From Blastocystis sp. Blastoise (Eukaryota; Sar; Bigyra; Opalinata; Blastocystidae), in the NCBI GenBank assembly GCA_039096225.1, contig JBBPEB010000023.1, positions 372,501 through 436,500 of the forward strand: 64,000 nucleotides of DNA. Direction: 5' to 3'. Both the position numbers and the translations under genes were made by a program. Under the pieces are notes generated by a model that did no database searches, was not told where the DNA came from, and was given only the letters and a program-made list of their open reading frames with translations. Each line of letters begins with the position of its first letter. Position 1 is the stretch's first letter. Below are positions 34,371 through 52,801 of the stretch, piece after piece.

Positions 34371-36311
34371 CTATATCGTTAATTAAACAATAAATTTGAG
34401 CATATTAAAAGCATACGTCTATTTGTTAATGATAAATAAGAATTAAACAAAGCTGAATAAGCAATATTATTACAGTTCATTACTATTTTCGATTTTCATT
34501 CGCTCGTTTTCTTCTTCCATGGAAATACCCGTGATTATTTGTCAGATTCACCGAATATTTTAAATTCTTTTTTTACTAAAATGGAGGGAAGAAACCCATT
34601 CTTTTTCAAAAGTTAAAAAACGATTATTCCCACAAATAAAAACCAGGATATCAGTTTTTTTTATTTGTTTGTCAACGGAAATCTTCCAATTAAATTGTTT
34701 TATTATTTCTATTTGACATTTTTAACTAATTATTTAATAAACTTTTTAAAACTTTTAACTTATTTCCTAGTCATAGTATTATTTGATTTTCCTTGTATAG
34801 TTTCTTCTTATTCTTTTGGAACATAGATGCCCTTTTTGAGAATCAAAAAGATAAACATTCATTGTTGTTATTGTTCTCAATAACTTATTTTGGGTTTCTC
34901 AATGAATAGTTACATGACTATTAGGATATATAATTTATAAAAATAATTCTATGCGATTAAAAAAAGTCGATGATCACATTTAAGTAATTTAAATATTGGA
35001 TTCTTCACATTAATGAAAGGGAAATAGCATGGATAAAAACTAAATTCTGCAAATAAAAAATATAAAAAACTAACAGTCATGATATTCGTAAATTATTTAA
35101 CTAATTATTATCAAATTAAAGAGGAGTATCTGCAAGAAACGTATGATAAGAAAAAACAAATAGTTTTCTAATATTACCATTTATAATAATGATTTATTTA
35201 TATACATTTATTCATTATAATACAAAAACAAAAAATGCAAATAATTCATGTAATATATAAATAATCTATAAAAAAAGAGAGTTAAATTAAAAGTAGACTT
35301 AAATGACTCCAAAAGAGTGATTTCATTATATATATTTATTGAGAAGATTGACAATATTTAAAGAAACATCAAAATAAAAAATACTACTAAAATTAGTTAA
35401 TTAAATAAATAAGAAAAAAATATGTTGGAATAAGCAAAAAAAAAAAAAAAAAAAAAAGAAAAGAACTAACAAACACAAAAATAATGACTATCTTACATAT
35501 ATATGCTAAAAAGCATAATAACATATAAAAACATACAAATAGGAGTATTAATTATTTTGACAAAATGATATATAAATGGAAAAAAGAAGAAAAAAAAAGA
35601 GAGAAAAAATAAAATAGACAAGTAACGAAAAGCAAATATAAAGAAGAGAAGATATAACATAAAAATAGAAATATATAGAAAAAGAGAGTTTTAAAAAATT
35701 TATATACCAAAAATATATATTAATATATAAGTTTTTTTCAAGATTATAATATATAGTGTTAATTGAGAGCATATATAAATAGATATAGATGAATGAAATA
35801 GTATATATATATTAGAGAGTAATTAATTAATTAATAAAAAAAGAAAAGAAGAGAGAGAGAGAGATAGATAGATAGTGCGATAAAGAAAAGAGAGCGTTTG
35901 ATATATGTGTTTATGATAATAAATAAATAAATAAATAAATATTTATTTATATCTAAAGAAGACGAATTAAAATATTAGAATATCCAATGAATAGAAATAA
36001 TAATAAGTATGTAATTTCTATTCATAATGAATTATATGTTATAGTATACGATATATGGAGAGAACATAAATAATACTACATAGTAATAAAAATGTAGTCA
36101 TTTATATAAAATTAAAAAAAAGAAGAATAATAATAAATATAATTATAAGGACATAATAATATGACTTATAAACACATATATATATTGTAAATTTGTAAAT
36201 TAATTAAATAAAATATATAAAGATATATAAAATAGAGACATGAAGAACGCAATTTGTAAATAAATAGAGACGATGTAATATAAAATGCTAGAGATGTTGA
36301 ATCAGATCCAT
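34371..36311. other. long intergenic region, A-rich on the plus strand in its right half
   Basis: About 1.9 kb. The left part (34371-35150) is the NF-YC upstream region, of mixed complexity. From about 35160 to 36270 the plus strand is very rich in A and G, with GA-type runs near 35850, which is the T-rich 3' flank of the small zinc protein gene on the minus strand. No coding frame or RNA gene is supported. Confidence 0.55.
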
Positions 36312-36773
36312 TTAGGAACGGTACTGAGAGACATTAGGAACAACAGAAGCATAATAAAGTTGATTTCCACCAATATTAAGCATGGAATCCATAGGTTGTT
36401 GAATGGTTGGTGTAGTAATAGGAACTTCTGTTTTAACAAAAGCATAAATAGGAACAATCATAGGAATAGCTTGAATTGTTGGATTTATAATAAAGGGATA
36501 TGCTTGTTTTTGAATACTTTCGAACGAATTCATATCTGTATTGCTTGCAACGTAATTAGAAGTAGTTGATGGTTTTTCCTTAGACTTGTAATAGAATTGA
36601 CGTCTTCGCTTTCTGCATCGTTCGCAAACCTTATATTGATTCTTTGAGCCTTTCTTTTCATAGCAAATCAATGGTTTTAGTGAATGGCAGGAACTACACA
36701 TCTTTTTTTCTACAGGAGGTTCCTTTATGATAGGAGGAGCTTGAGACATATAACTTGGTGATATTTGAGACAT
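36312..36773 (-). CDS. small C2C2 zinc-binding protein
   Basis: A single uninterrupted frame of 153 codons plus TAA, the only intron-free gene in the window. After a Pro-rich start comes a zinc-ribbon-like segment: CSSCHSLKPL, then YKVCERCRKRRRQFYYKSK. The four cysteines (about Cys26, Cys29, Cys50, Cys53) form two CxxC pairs spaced about 20 apart and are followed by a basic RKRRRQ block, which suits nucleic-acid binding and nuclear import. The rest is Ile/Pro/Thr-rich with no recognised fold. Fungal proteins with CxxC, YKxC and CRxxRR patterns exist, but I cannot assign a named family. The start is the first ATG after a T-rich leader. Confidence 0.72.
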   Translation of the reverse strand: MSQISPSYMSQAPPIIKEPPVEKKMCSSCHSLKPLICYEKKGSKNQYKVCERCRKRRRQFYYKSKEKPSTTSNYVASNTDMNSFESIQKQAYPFIINPTIQAIPMIVPIYAFVKTEVPITTPTIQQPMDSMLNIGGNQLYYASVVPNVSQYRS

Positions 36774-37691
36774 TCTTTAAAGATAGAAAGGAATAATAAA
36801 ATAAACTATTTTTTGGATAGTTATGGATTACATTTTCTACGAAAAAGCTCGTCATCGTTTTTCCTTACAAAAATTTTCGGTTTTTATGGTTTTTTATATC
36901 ATTGTTGTTAGTATTTGGTTTTACTGATGTTTGTACATATCAAAGATATATTTGTTTTTTTATTTTATATAAATGATTCCACTTTTTAGTTTATATTTCT
37001 CTCACTCTTTTGGTGATACTAACTAATCCTATCATGACCTATTTTGATTATTTTCAATCGATGTTGTTGCCAACGTTATGCTACTCTTTATTACATTACA
37101 TAGCTTAAGGTCTTATCATTTGAATTAAAAAGATTGATGAGTTGTTTGAATGTAATAATGACAAAAATAAATTGTTAAGAAAATTGAACGAAACAAATTT
37201 TATTTAATACAGAAAAAGAAGTACGGAAGAAAGTCATATCATAATGAATGAATAAATGGAGAAAGATTAAAAATGTAAAGAATAGTTCAAAAAAGAAATC
37301 AGAGTTTTTTTATCAACGAGTCATGAGTGAGACTACCATAATAAAAAAAATAAATAAATAATGCAAAGAAAGAACTCAAGATAAACATAAGACAGAGAGA
37401 GAAGTAGAAGGGAAATAGAAAGAGTGATGGATACAGTAAATGATAATTTTACAACAGAAATATGATAAACATGATACACTAAGAATTATATGTAACAAGA
37501 ATGAAATATATAATAGAATAATCTTAAGAAATGAAAAAAGTCATACACCTAATGAAGTAAAATTATAAATATGTAATAAAATAAAATATTTTTCGTTAGA
37601 AAAGAAATAGACAAAAAAAAAAACACAAAATAGGAAATATATAATTTAATAGAATACTTACGGATATACTAGTTAAAATATCAAATACTAT
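36774..37691. other. intergenic region
   Basis: About 920 bases. The left part holds the promoter of the zinc-protein gene. From about 37200 to 37690 it is A-rich on the plus strand, the 3' flank of the RNA-binding protein gene. No gene is seen. Confidence 0.5.
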
Positions 37692-38769
37692 TTAAGAAGA
37701 TAATGGAGAAAGTGTGAGTACAGAATCATGAAGTGGCCATTTATTAAATAAATTATTAATTTCTTCAACAGAATACTTAGGTATACATTGAATAAAACAA
37801 TAATTAGAATCTTTAAATATTTCAAAAGTTTCAAATATTTTTAAATGTTGAAAATAAGTTTGTACAGAATAATTAGGTATATCTTCAGACCATCCTTCTA
37901 ATTTATATATAACCATAGGTTTTGAATCTAAAAATGAAAAATCATTTTGATAAGAAGTATTATTATACATAGAATTTGAATTATATTGATGAGAATATGG
38001 ATTATTATTATTATTTAAATAATAATTATTTAAATAATAATTATTATCATAATAATAATCTTTTGTATAATCATTATTCTCTGTATTATATATAGAATTA
38101 TTCATATCCATTGTATTTGATAATTCAAAATTAACAGGTTCTTGATAACTGTTAAACATAGATTTCTTAGATATATTATTTTTAGTATATGTATTAAAAG
38201 AATCACTTGAATAAAATGGTTTTCGAGGAGATAAAAATTCAGAATAAGATTCTGGAAGATTAGACATAGTTTGAGTTTTATTCATAGTAATAGTATTATT
38301 AGTAGTTGTAGAAATCGTTTCAGGAAGAGAACAGGTAGAATCAGTATCGTTTAAAGATTTTGTTTTTATATTAAAATTCTCATTTGTAGAAGATATTTCA
38401 TTAACAGAATTATTCATAGAATTATTCATAGAATCAGGAATATCATTAAAAAGAGATCCTTTTAATGAATTTATAGTATTATAGGATGATTCAGATAATG
38501 TTTCCGATATGATCTCTCCAGCCATATTACTATTAATATTAATATTATTATTCTCTTTATCATAGCTCTCTAAATCTAAAGGATCTAACATAGCATATTG
38601 AGGATCAGCAAAAGGAGCCATTAAAGAAGGCATACTTGGATCGTATTTGGGATAATAACAAGGAGAACACATATAAGGCTAGATAATATTATTATTGTTA
38701 TATTTTAGAGTATATAATTAATTAAAAAAAAAATAATAATAAAAACAATAATAAAAAAAAAAATAAATG

Positions 38770-38813
<44 letters not shown>

Positions 38814-39744
38814 TAATAATAAAATACTGAATTATAGCACATGTTTGTTGTTGGAATACTGTCATTTGAAATTAAATCATAATTTAAACAAGTAGAATTA
38901 TTTTGATAAATAACTAATTCTTGTAATTTAGAATATTGTATATCAAATCTAAATATTTCATTTTTTACTTGAATTGATATTTTTGACATTTGCTCCTTAA
39001 CATTCTTTGCATCTTCTAATGTATTCATTTGAACTAATGCGTGATGAATAGAACAATGCTTAAATAAACGAATTCTTTTCAATTCACCATATTTTTCAAT
39101 GTTCTATATATATATATTTAATATATTTATTAAAAAAAAAAAATACAAAATAAAGAATGAATAAAACAATACATATATATATGCAAACAAATAAAATATT
39201 TTAATAAAAAAAAAAAATTTAAATGAAAAACTAAAAAAAAAAAAAATCTACTAACAGTGATCTTATTCAATATTGAGTATTTTATGAAATATACCTTTGC
39301 TAATTCTTCGATATGAAGGTATGAACCTGGAATAGTACAAATAGTAAAAAGCAATATCTTATTTTCAGGATTATGATTAAGTAATAGTTCAATGTTTTTA
39401 TGATCACTATAAGATACTTTAAGGGCAGACTTATGAATAACTAATTTCTGCTCTTGACCTAATGAATAGACTCGTTTTGCATCTTCTAAAGAGTTCATTT
39501 CAATTAATGCCTCATTCTTAGGACGTAATATTACAGTGCGAATTACTTCTCCATACTGTGATAAGATATGCTCTAATAAATATGTTGTGACTGAACAAGC
39601 TAATTTTCTGACATATAAAACCTTAGATGGTGAACGCTGAACATTAGGTGACTTCGGTATATTTCCTATATATACGTAAATAGTAGAACACAATGAAACA
39701 GAAAAAATAAAAAAATACATACTTTTAGTTAAAACTGCTTCCAT
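37692..39744 (-). CDS. PTB / hnRNP L-like RNA-binding protein
   Basis: Four exons, 39723-39744, 39295-39665, 38828-39103 and 37692-38678, give 551 residues. RRM 1 (about 20-95) reads SKVLYVRKLACSVTTYLLEH, GEVIRTVILRPKNEALIEMNS and LKVSYSDHKNIELL. RRM 2 starts NKILLFTICTI, crosses the exon border and continues YGELKRIRLFKHCSIHHALVQM. A long Asn/Ser/Thr-rich linker follows, and the C-terminus has a weaker RRM-like segment (KPMVIYKLEGWSED to FNKWPLHDS). The family binds pyrimidine- or CA-rich RNA and regulates splicing; NKxLLFT after RRM 1 is typical of PTB and hnRNP L. A third RRM is not visible in the linker, so this copy is shorter in ordered domains than PTB. In a genome with pyrimidine-poor TA-rich intron ends, a PTB-type protein is of interest. 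Confidence 0.85.
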
Positions 39745-40729
39745 GATAAATTTCTATATTATAGAAAGAAAATACATAAAACTTCTTTTTCATATCGAAT
39801 AAGAATTTTTGAAGAAATCTTTAGAATTCGATTATTAGTATTTTTCGAATCAATAGAGAATTCGAATGACAACTGTGTACATAATCTTCCAGTCATTTCT
39901 TCTTTTTTAGTTCTTCTCCTCTTCTCTTTTTCCCCGTGAATATTCTACTTCTATAAATAAATTCAGTCTTCCTATATTGATAACCATTCATCTTCTTTTC
40001 TTTTGCTTTTGTTGCCATTCATTTGTGTATAGTTATATACGTAAATAAAGATATTGTAAAACGTCATCAATCAGGTTCATTCGACGTTTCCTCAAAAAAA
40101 ATAGAGTCATTTTTTTTTGTGTTTTTTATAATTATTTTTTTTAATGATTATGATAAAATAGTGTTTTCTTAAAAAAAAAATCATTTCTTCTGTTATTTTT
40201 GGAATGACTACTAAACTGAATAATCGCTGGAGTCATTTGAAAGAATATTTGTATATTCTGGAACATTTTGTTTTCATCAATTTGAAAGTATGTTCATCGA
40301 AATGACCAAATAGATATAAATAAACGTTTTTATTATTATTATAAAAGGACAGTGATATCAATGTAATAAACAAAATAATATAAAAAAAAAAAAAAATTCA
40401 AAACAAAAAGAAATTTATATTATTAAAAAAAGAAAAATAATAACACGTATAAAAAAAAAAAAAAGAAAGAAAATAAATAAGAACAAGATTATTATAATAA
40501 AACCAAAGAAATAGAAACAATTAAAAAAAAAAAGAAAGAAGAAGAATAAATAGTAACCATAAAATCAAAAGTAAAGAATAAAATAAATCAATTAATAAAA
40601 AAAAATGTTATTCAAAGATAATTATATAAAAGTATATAAATAAGAAAAAATCAATAAATAAAAATATATATATATATATTTGAAAAAAAAATGTTGGGAA
40701 AAAAAGAGTATTATATGTATATACACGAT
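39745..40729. other. intergenic region
   Basis: About 985 bases. The left part (39745-40330) is the upstream region of the RNA-binding protein gene. From 40380 to 40730 the plus strand consists largely of A runs, the 3' flank of the transportin gene. No gene is supported. Confidence 0.5.
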
Positions 40730-45386
<4,657 letters not shown>

Positions 45387-45699
45387 CTCTATATACATAA
45401 CTGATATGAAAATGATATTCTTCAATATACTTTGCTCTATATTGGGTGTCAAAATTAAACAAAGGTTTTGGTTGGAAATTGAAATTAAAAAATCTAGATT
45501 ATTCTCATTCAAACCAGTCAATTCACAAAAATAATCCTTGATTGATTTTCTCACTTTCTTCTTCTGAATTCCCATGAGAATCATGCTAAGAAACCGTTTT
45601 TTTTGGCTTTTTTTTGTGATTGCTTTTTCAATAGAAAAACCATTAACATCTATTTTTTAATCCATTTATTTTTTTCTTATTTATCTCATTGTTTTTAGA
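45387..45699. promoter_or_regulatory. divergent promoter region of transportin and eIF4G
   Basis: 313 bases. The first 198 are open on the minus strand in frame with transportin, from an ATG near 45575. Their composition is closer to coding than to intron sequence, but no family match is seen. The rest is T-rich up to the eIF4G start. Confidence 0.45.
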
Positions 45700-48694
45700 A
45701 TGTCAACTAATCAACAATACAATCCTTAGTATATATAGACCTATTATGACTAATGACATTATTCTCTTTAGTAACAAAGGTAATAATGGTGGTAATAAGA
45801 GATCAAATAATGGTTATAACAAAAACTATCAAATGAACGCTCCTCGTATGCATTGATCTATCTTATTTTTATTCCTTATTTTCTTCTATTCTCATTTTAT
45901 TTTTTCTATAGAATACGTATGTCCTACTTAACTCCATGATTTAAATCAATACATAATCTATATAGGCTTATGCTAATAATGGTGCCTATTATAGCATTGC
46001 TCCTGTATGTTTTGCTTATTTAAAATGTATTTACCACGTATGCTATTTTTTTTTATTATAGGGTTATCCTGTCTTTCAAAACAGTGTATATATGATTGAG
46101 TTATAAATAGTCATTAAATTATTCTTCTTAATTTGCTATAGAATAATATTATTTGTTACATATTTTTTTAGAATAATCTAAGATCTCTTATACTTAATAT
46201 ATATAGGGTGTAATGTATAGTCCTTATATGGGTTATCAACTTCCAATGAATGCTGCTACTCCTGCTGTTACTTCTACTTTAAATACGAATGTTAGTGAAT
46301 ATGTTCCTATGACTAAATTTACTGCTGTTCCCGCTACAATTCCCGCTCAAACAATGAGCCATCCCATGAATGCTAATTATGCTACTTTTACTCCTGCTAC
46401 TACTACTACTACTACTCCTATGAATACTGTTAATAATAATAATAATACAGATATGAATAGAGATGATGATTCTGGTGAAAGTACTGACCCCTTAAGTGTT
46501 GATGAAGATATTAATAATGATATTTCTATTCCTACTCCTCTTCCTACTGTTAATAATAATACTACTACTACTCCTGCTGCTAATAATAATGCTTCTATGA
46601 TGAATGTTCCTACTAATACTATTCAAGCTCCTATCTATACTCCTCGTTCATTCTCATCTCAAGCTGTTAAGGCTCCTTCTTTTGTTCCTGGAGCTATTAA
46701 ACCTACTACAAATACTGCTGTCAAATTCACACCTGCTGCTGCTTCTAAAGCTGAATATATTAATATATTTAAAAAACTTGTGGTATCTATTTTAATTGTT
46801 GTTATTAATATATTTAAAAAAAATATTATATTGATTTTATATTGTACTATAATTATTTTTATATGTTTTACAATTTTAGTTATTTATTTTTCACTTTATT
46901 ACTGTGTTAGATTATATATATACATTAAGAATATATATTTCACTATTATATATATATATATATATAGAATAATGATGATGGATCTAAGGCTAAAGAAGAA
47001 GAAGAGAAGAAGAAGCAAGAAGAAGAGGAAAGAAAGAGAAAAGAAGAAGAAGAGAGAATAGCTGCTGAGAAAGCTAGAAAGGAAGAAGAGGAGAGAAGAA
47101 GAAAAGAAGAAGAAGAAAGAATAAGAAAAGAAGAAGAAGAGAGAATAGCTGCAGAAAAGGCCAAGAAGGAAGAAGAAGAAAGAATTGCTGCTGAGAAAGC
47201 TAAGAAAGAGGAAGAAGAGAGAATGGCAGCAGAAAAGGCTAAGAAAGAAGAAGAAGAGAGAAAGAGAAAAGAAGAATCTCCTATGCCAACTACTCCTACT
47301 AATGGCTATAATCGCCAAAGTGATAGTAGAAATAATTATAATAATAAATATAATAACCGTGATAATGGTTATAATAATAATAATAATCAACGACCTTATC
47401 ATGATAATAACCGCGGGGATATGAGTCGTAAGAATAGTCGTAAAGGTCCTAATGATAAATATAATGATAATAATAATTTCAATAATAATGGTGGTGGTCG
47501 TGGTGGAAAGAGAAATAACCGCGGGGGACGTAGTGGAAATCGTAATAATTTCAATGCTGAAAATACCAATTGGATCGCTACTCCTATTGATGAAGAAAAA
47601 TATGGATTCTTTAAGACTGAAGTATATATATATATGTTTATTATTATTATGTTTATTATTATGTTTATTATTATATATATAATATATATTATTATTATAT
47701 ATATAAATAGGATAAGTTATGTTATTTAAATGAAGAGATTATGAATATATGGTCAGAAGAGAAGAATGAGTTAGAAGAAATGAATATTATGGGTGTTAAT
47801 ACTTTTGAATATACTATTGTTAAGGTATATATATATATTTATATTTATATATTTATTAAATAATAAATATATATAGTTTAATACATATTAATATTATTTT
47901 AAAATATATATATATTTTATATAATATCTATATCTATATATATACTATATATATAATATATATATAGACAGATCGTGCTAAGCCTATTACTAGTGCTACT
48001 TCTTCTCATTTAGATATTATAAAGAAACAAATGCAATCTATATTAAATAAATTAACATTAGATAAATTTGATGCTTTATCTAAAGAAATTTTAAATATTC
48101 ATTTAAATACTATTACTGAATTTGAAGCTATTGCTACTCTTATTTATAATAAAGCTGTTATTGAACCTAAATTCTCTTCTATGTATATTATTATTATATT
48201 TATATTTATATTATTATTATTATATTATTATTATTATATTTATATTTATTAATCATATAATCATATAATAATATATATATATATATATATAGGTATGCTC
48301 AATTATGTCAATTATTAAAGACACAAACAGCCACTATGATAGCCAATAGTATTATTACTGAAGAAATAGAAGGTAAATTCTATTGGAAGACCAAGAATAC
48401 TATTCCTGTTCCTGAGAAAGATGATAAAGTAGAAGAAAGTGAACCCATGGGCGAAGGTATGAATACTAAAGAAGAAGCTATGGAAGAAGCGGCTAAGAAA
48501 TATAGTATTAAGAAATTATTAACAAAGAAATGTCAAGAAGTATATTTTATTATGTAATTTTTATATTTATTTTTGAATTTTATTTTTTATTTTATTTAAA
48601 AAATAGTTTTATAAATGTTTATATAAGTTGTTTTTCATTTTATCATTATATTTATTATTGTTATTATATTCATTATTTTGATTATTGTTATAAT

Positions 48695-48738
<44 letters not shown>

Positions 48739-49888
48739 AATTTGAAGCTGAAGACCGTTATGATGATATTAATAAGAAGATTGAAGAATGTCAGCAAGAG
48801 ATGAAATCAACTAGAGATAAAATTGTTATACGAAGAAATGAAAGCGCTCTTAATGAATATGAATATGAAAAGAATTCGATTAGAAGACGTACCTTTGGTA
48901 ATGTAGAATTTATTGGTATATATATATATTATATGTTTATTATTATATCTATTCTATATATTTAAAATATATACTATTTAATTCTTAATATATTAATACT
49001 ATTACTTTATATATATAGGTCAATTATTTAATCATAATGTATTACGTGTATATAAAGTATTATTAATATGTATTGAAGATTTAACTACTCAATATGATAA
49101 TCCTGATGATGAAAAAACTGAATGTTTATGTAAATTATTAACTACTATAGGTGAAGTATGTAGTAAAGATAGTAAATTTAAACAATTAGTTGAAGATACT
49201 TTACATAATTTAGAACCTTTTAGTAAGAATGATAAATTATCTTCTAGAGTACGTTTTGCTATTAAAGATGTTTTAGAATTAAAAGATCGTAATTGGGTTA
49301 GTAGAAAGAATGATAGTAAATTAGTCTCTTTAACAGAATTAAGAAAACAACAAATCTTAGAAAACTTACAAAAGTATATTTTTATTATTATATTTTATTA
49401 TTATTATGTTTATTATTATAGTTATTATTGTTGTGTTTATTATTATAGTTATTATTGTTGTGTTTATTATTATATTTATTATTATTTTGTTTATTATTGT
49501 GTTTATTATTATTATATGTATATAGAGCTAGTGCTGCTGCCGCTTCTAAAGCTGAACAACCCAAGTTAAATAAAGGAAAGAGTGTATATATTATATTATA
49601 TAATAATACTATTAATAATAATATTAATAATAATAATAATTCTATTTCTATAGCAAAAAGCTAAATCTCATAATCTTGGTATATATATATATATATATAA
49701 TAATAATAGTATTTTTATTATCTATATCTATATATAGGTCGTAATAATAGTAATATAAGCCTTCGTCCTGGCGGTAAATCTTCTTCTTATGGCGCCATGG
49801 AAACCCCCACTTCTCCTGTTACTCCAATTGAAGAGCCCGCCATTCCTGCTGGCGCTATTATTGAACCTATTTCTGAAGAACATAAAGA

Positions 49889-49919
<31 letters not shown>

Positions 49920-50674
49920 GGTTATTCTATTCTATTTATTAATCATGTTATATATATATTATTTTACTTTTATAATTTAATATTAAACTATTTTTTTTAA
50001 ATATATATATATATAGTATTTCAAGACAATAAAATCCTCCTTCGACGAATATAAAGAATCTCATGAAGTCGATGACTTCCAGTATTATGTTAATGATAAG
50101 AGAGAACAACTTAAAGATAATGATTACTCTAATGTATATTATATATTATGATTATACTTTATATTATTACAAATAAATAAGATAATTGAATAATGATAAA
50201 TAATATATATTATAATATAGTTTATGGCTTCAGTATTCTTATATATTGGTGAAAACTTCAAATTAGATGATAATTTCAAGGTATTCTGTGATATATTAAA
50301 TATAATGTGTGAACAATATAATTTAACTTCTACTAATATTATTGATGGGTATATATATATATATAATGATATATTGATATTATTAATAATATTTTAATAT
50401 TTGGATTATCTATTTTATTTATAAATATAAAATAAAACTAATAATACTATACTTTATTATAATGACTATTCTATATATATATAGTCTTCATATAGCTTTA
50501 TATACTATTGGCGACATTGATGCTCCTCTTAAATATCAATTATCTGCTTCTCTTCTTAATTCATTTATTGAAAAGAATCATTTAAAGAAAGAAGATATTG
50601 ATACTTTAGGTAATTCTATTGATAAATCTTCAGATAGTTATTATAATTATCAAGATATTATGAAAAAAATGTAA
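45700..50674 (+). CDS. EIF4G: translation initiation factor eIF4G
   Basis: Eighteen exons: 45700-45728, 45772-45845, 45912-45916, 45966-46004, 46062-46085, 46207-46782, 46968-47621, 47711-47824, 47968-48182, 48293-48539, 48738-48915, 49019-49373, 49526-49583, 49654-49678, 49738-49892, 50017-50133, 50221-50348, 50485-50674. They give 1,060 residues. eIF4G is the scaffold that joins eIF4E, eIF4A, eIF3 and PABP on mRNA. The N-terminal third is Asn/Thr/Pro-rich; then a Lys/Glu block of repeats like KAKKEEEER (about 255-350) and an Arg/Gly/Asn-rich RGG-like stretch (RNNRGGRSGNRNN). The MIF4G HEAT domain spans about 505-840: MQSILNKLTLDKFDALSKEIL, EPKFSSMYAQLC, VEFIGQLFNHNVL, RVRFAIKDVLELKDRNWVSR. 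The C-terminal part is less conserved. Exon 3 is a five-base micro-exon. Stop TAA. Confidence 0.94.
45912..45916 (+). other. five-base micro-exon of eIF4G
   Basis: AATAC lies between TTTTTCTATAG and GTATGTCC. It completes a Gln codon begun in exon 2 and adds Tyr, keeping the frame into GCTTATGCTAAT. No other joining of exons 2 and 4 is in frame without it. Confidence 0.65.
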
Positions 50675-51346
50675 AATAGAATTAAAATAAATATATTATT
50701 TAAAATATAAATATTTTTTTGATTATTGTTGACATTCGAATTAGTATTTTAAATTTAAAGGTTTTGTTTATTTATAAAAGTAATAATAACTTTGGTTTTA
50801 ATTTGAAAATAAATTATAGACTAATGTATTTTTGATGTAAATAACAACTTATTTTAAAATCTTTTATTATTATTTATACTTTTAAATATGTAAACAGCTA
50901 TTGATTACATTTGAAAGTATTTGAATGCCTTATATTTCCATTAAACAATAATATCAAAATTACTTGTTAAACTCAAAGAATTCAAGCATATATACAGTAA
51001 ATAACGATATCAGAATAACAATAATATTAATATTATACTATAAATAGTAAATTCACAGTAAATGATACGAAGAATAATAATAATGGACACATATTAGTTA
51101 ATATTTCTATTAATAAAAACTATATTCTCATCTATATCTATGAATAAACAGAATGCAAATATGGATCATAAGAATATAATTCTTATATACTCTTTAAAAC
51201 ACAAATAAAATATAGTAAAAAGATAAACACGAAGAAGATGCAAAAATACCCACAAGTAACGGATGAAAAACCTGCTCTTTTTTGTGGGTTTATAAAAGAA
51301 ACCAGACTTTTTTATACCTTTCTATTTCTTTTTCTCTGATTATACT
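50675..51346. other. intergenic region
   Basis: About 670 bases between eIF4G and the C2orf69-like gene (same strand). Mixed composition, no supported gene or RNA. Confidence 0.5.
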
Positions 51347-52023
51347 ATGGAGAGTACAATAATAATGTTAAAAGACTCAACATTGATATATAAGTACCAC
51401 TCTAAGAAATGTGATTCGACAATAATATACTTTCCTGGAGATATTCAGGATGATGATAAAAATATGACACTCTTCTCTGGTTTATATCGATATCATAAAT
51501 TCAGTTATCAGAATACAATTACTTTGTTACATCATAAGTTTCCAAATAGCAAGTAAGTTTATTTTATATTAATAATGAAGTGATTTGAATCTAATGAAAT
51601 ATATTTAGTATTTTACTAATTGCTCCTGGTCAGAAAAATGGTCCTTTCTCCTTATATAATAACTTATTTGACTGTGATGATCATGGATATATAAAGGACT
51701 GTATATATTTGATATAATAAAAATAATATTCTATATTAATTAATATTCTTTTAGATAATAGGAATGGCAATTCTTGTCAAATAATTCATAAATTATTATC
51801 TGTTACACAAGGTATACTATATATTTATTTTTAAGATTGATTTTATAATTTTTAATTCGAATTTTAATTATATTTTAATTATATATAAATATTTTTTTTA
51901 CATTAGATCCTGATGAATTTCAGTTACCTTATATATTAATGGGATTTTCACGGGGAACACTTGTTTTAAATCAATTATTAACAGAAATTGGATATTCACG
52001 AGAATCGATGGCTTTCTTTGAAA

Positions 52024-52118
<95 letters not shown>

Positions 52119-52517
52119 TATATAGTATTCATTATTTAGATGGTGGAAATCGTATTCCAAATTATCCTGAATTTAAAATGGATGAAATCAACTTAAAAGC
52201 ACTGAAAATCATTAGGTATGTATTATTATAGTAATTTATGGATAGTATATTATTTATTATTTAATATATATATAGTGATATATATTATATTAATATATAT
52301 ATTTATTAATTTATATATTTATTATTATTATATATATAGTGATATAAATGATTTACGTGTTTATTTTCATTGTACACCTTTTTTTCAAGGATATAGTAAT
52401 ATTGATGATGTTAGTTCTCATTATCCAAGTATATATATAAATATATATATATATATATACTATTATATTTTATGTATAATAATTTATTTAAAAAGTTTTT
52501 TTTGATTTGGAAGTATT

Positions 52518-52605
<88 letters not shown>

Positions 52606-52754
52606 CGTTTGCTTCTTCAACTGAAATTCTTGATTATGTCATTCGAAACAGAAAAGAACGACTGAATTTTATTGGTCAATTGAATTATTATGGAATTCGA
52701 ACAGAAACATTTTTCTATGAACAAGAATATGAGTATATATTATTATTATTATAC

Positions 52755-52801
<47 letters not shown>

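Noticed and set aside
36285-36569. Plus-strand open frame antisense to the zinc-binding protein
   Set aside because: The minus-strand frame has the cysteine pairs, a basic block and a full start-to-stop frame; the plus frame has no recognisable feature.
46899-47402. Minus-strand Ser/Phe/Leu-rich open frame of 167 codons
   Set aside because: Antisense shadow of the GAA/AAG repeats coding the Lys/Glu block of eIF4G.
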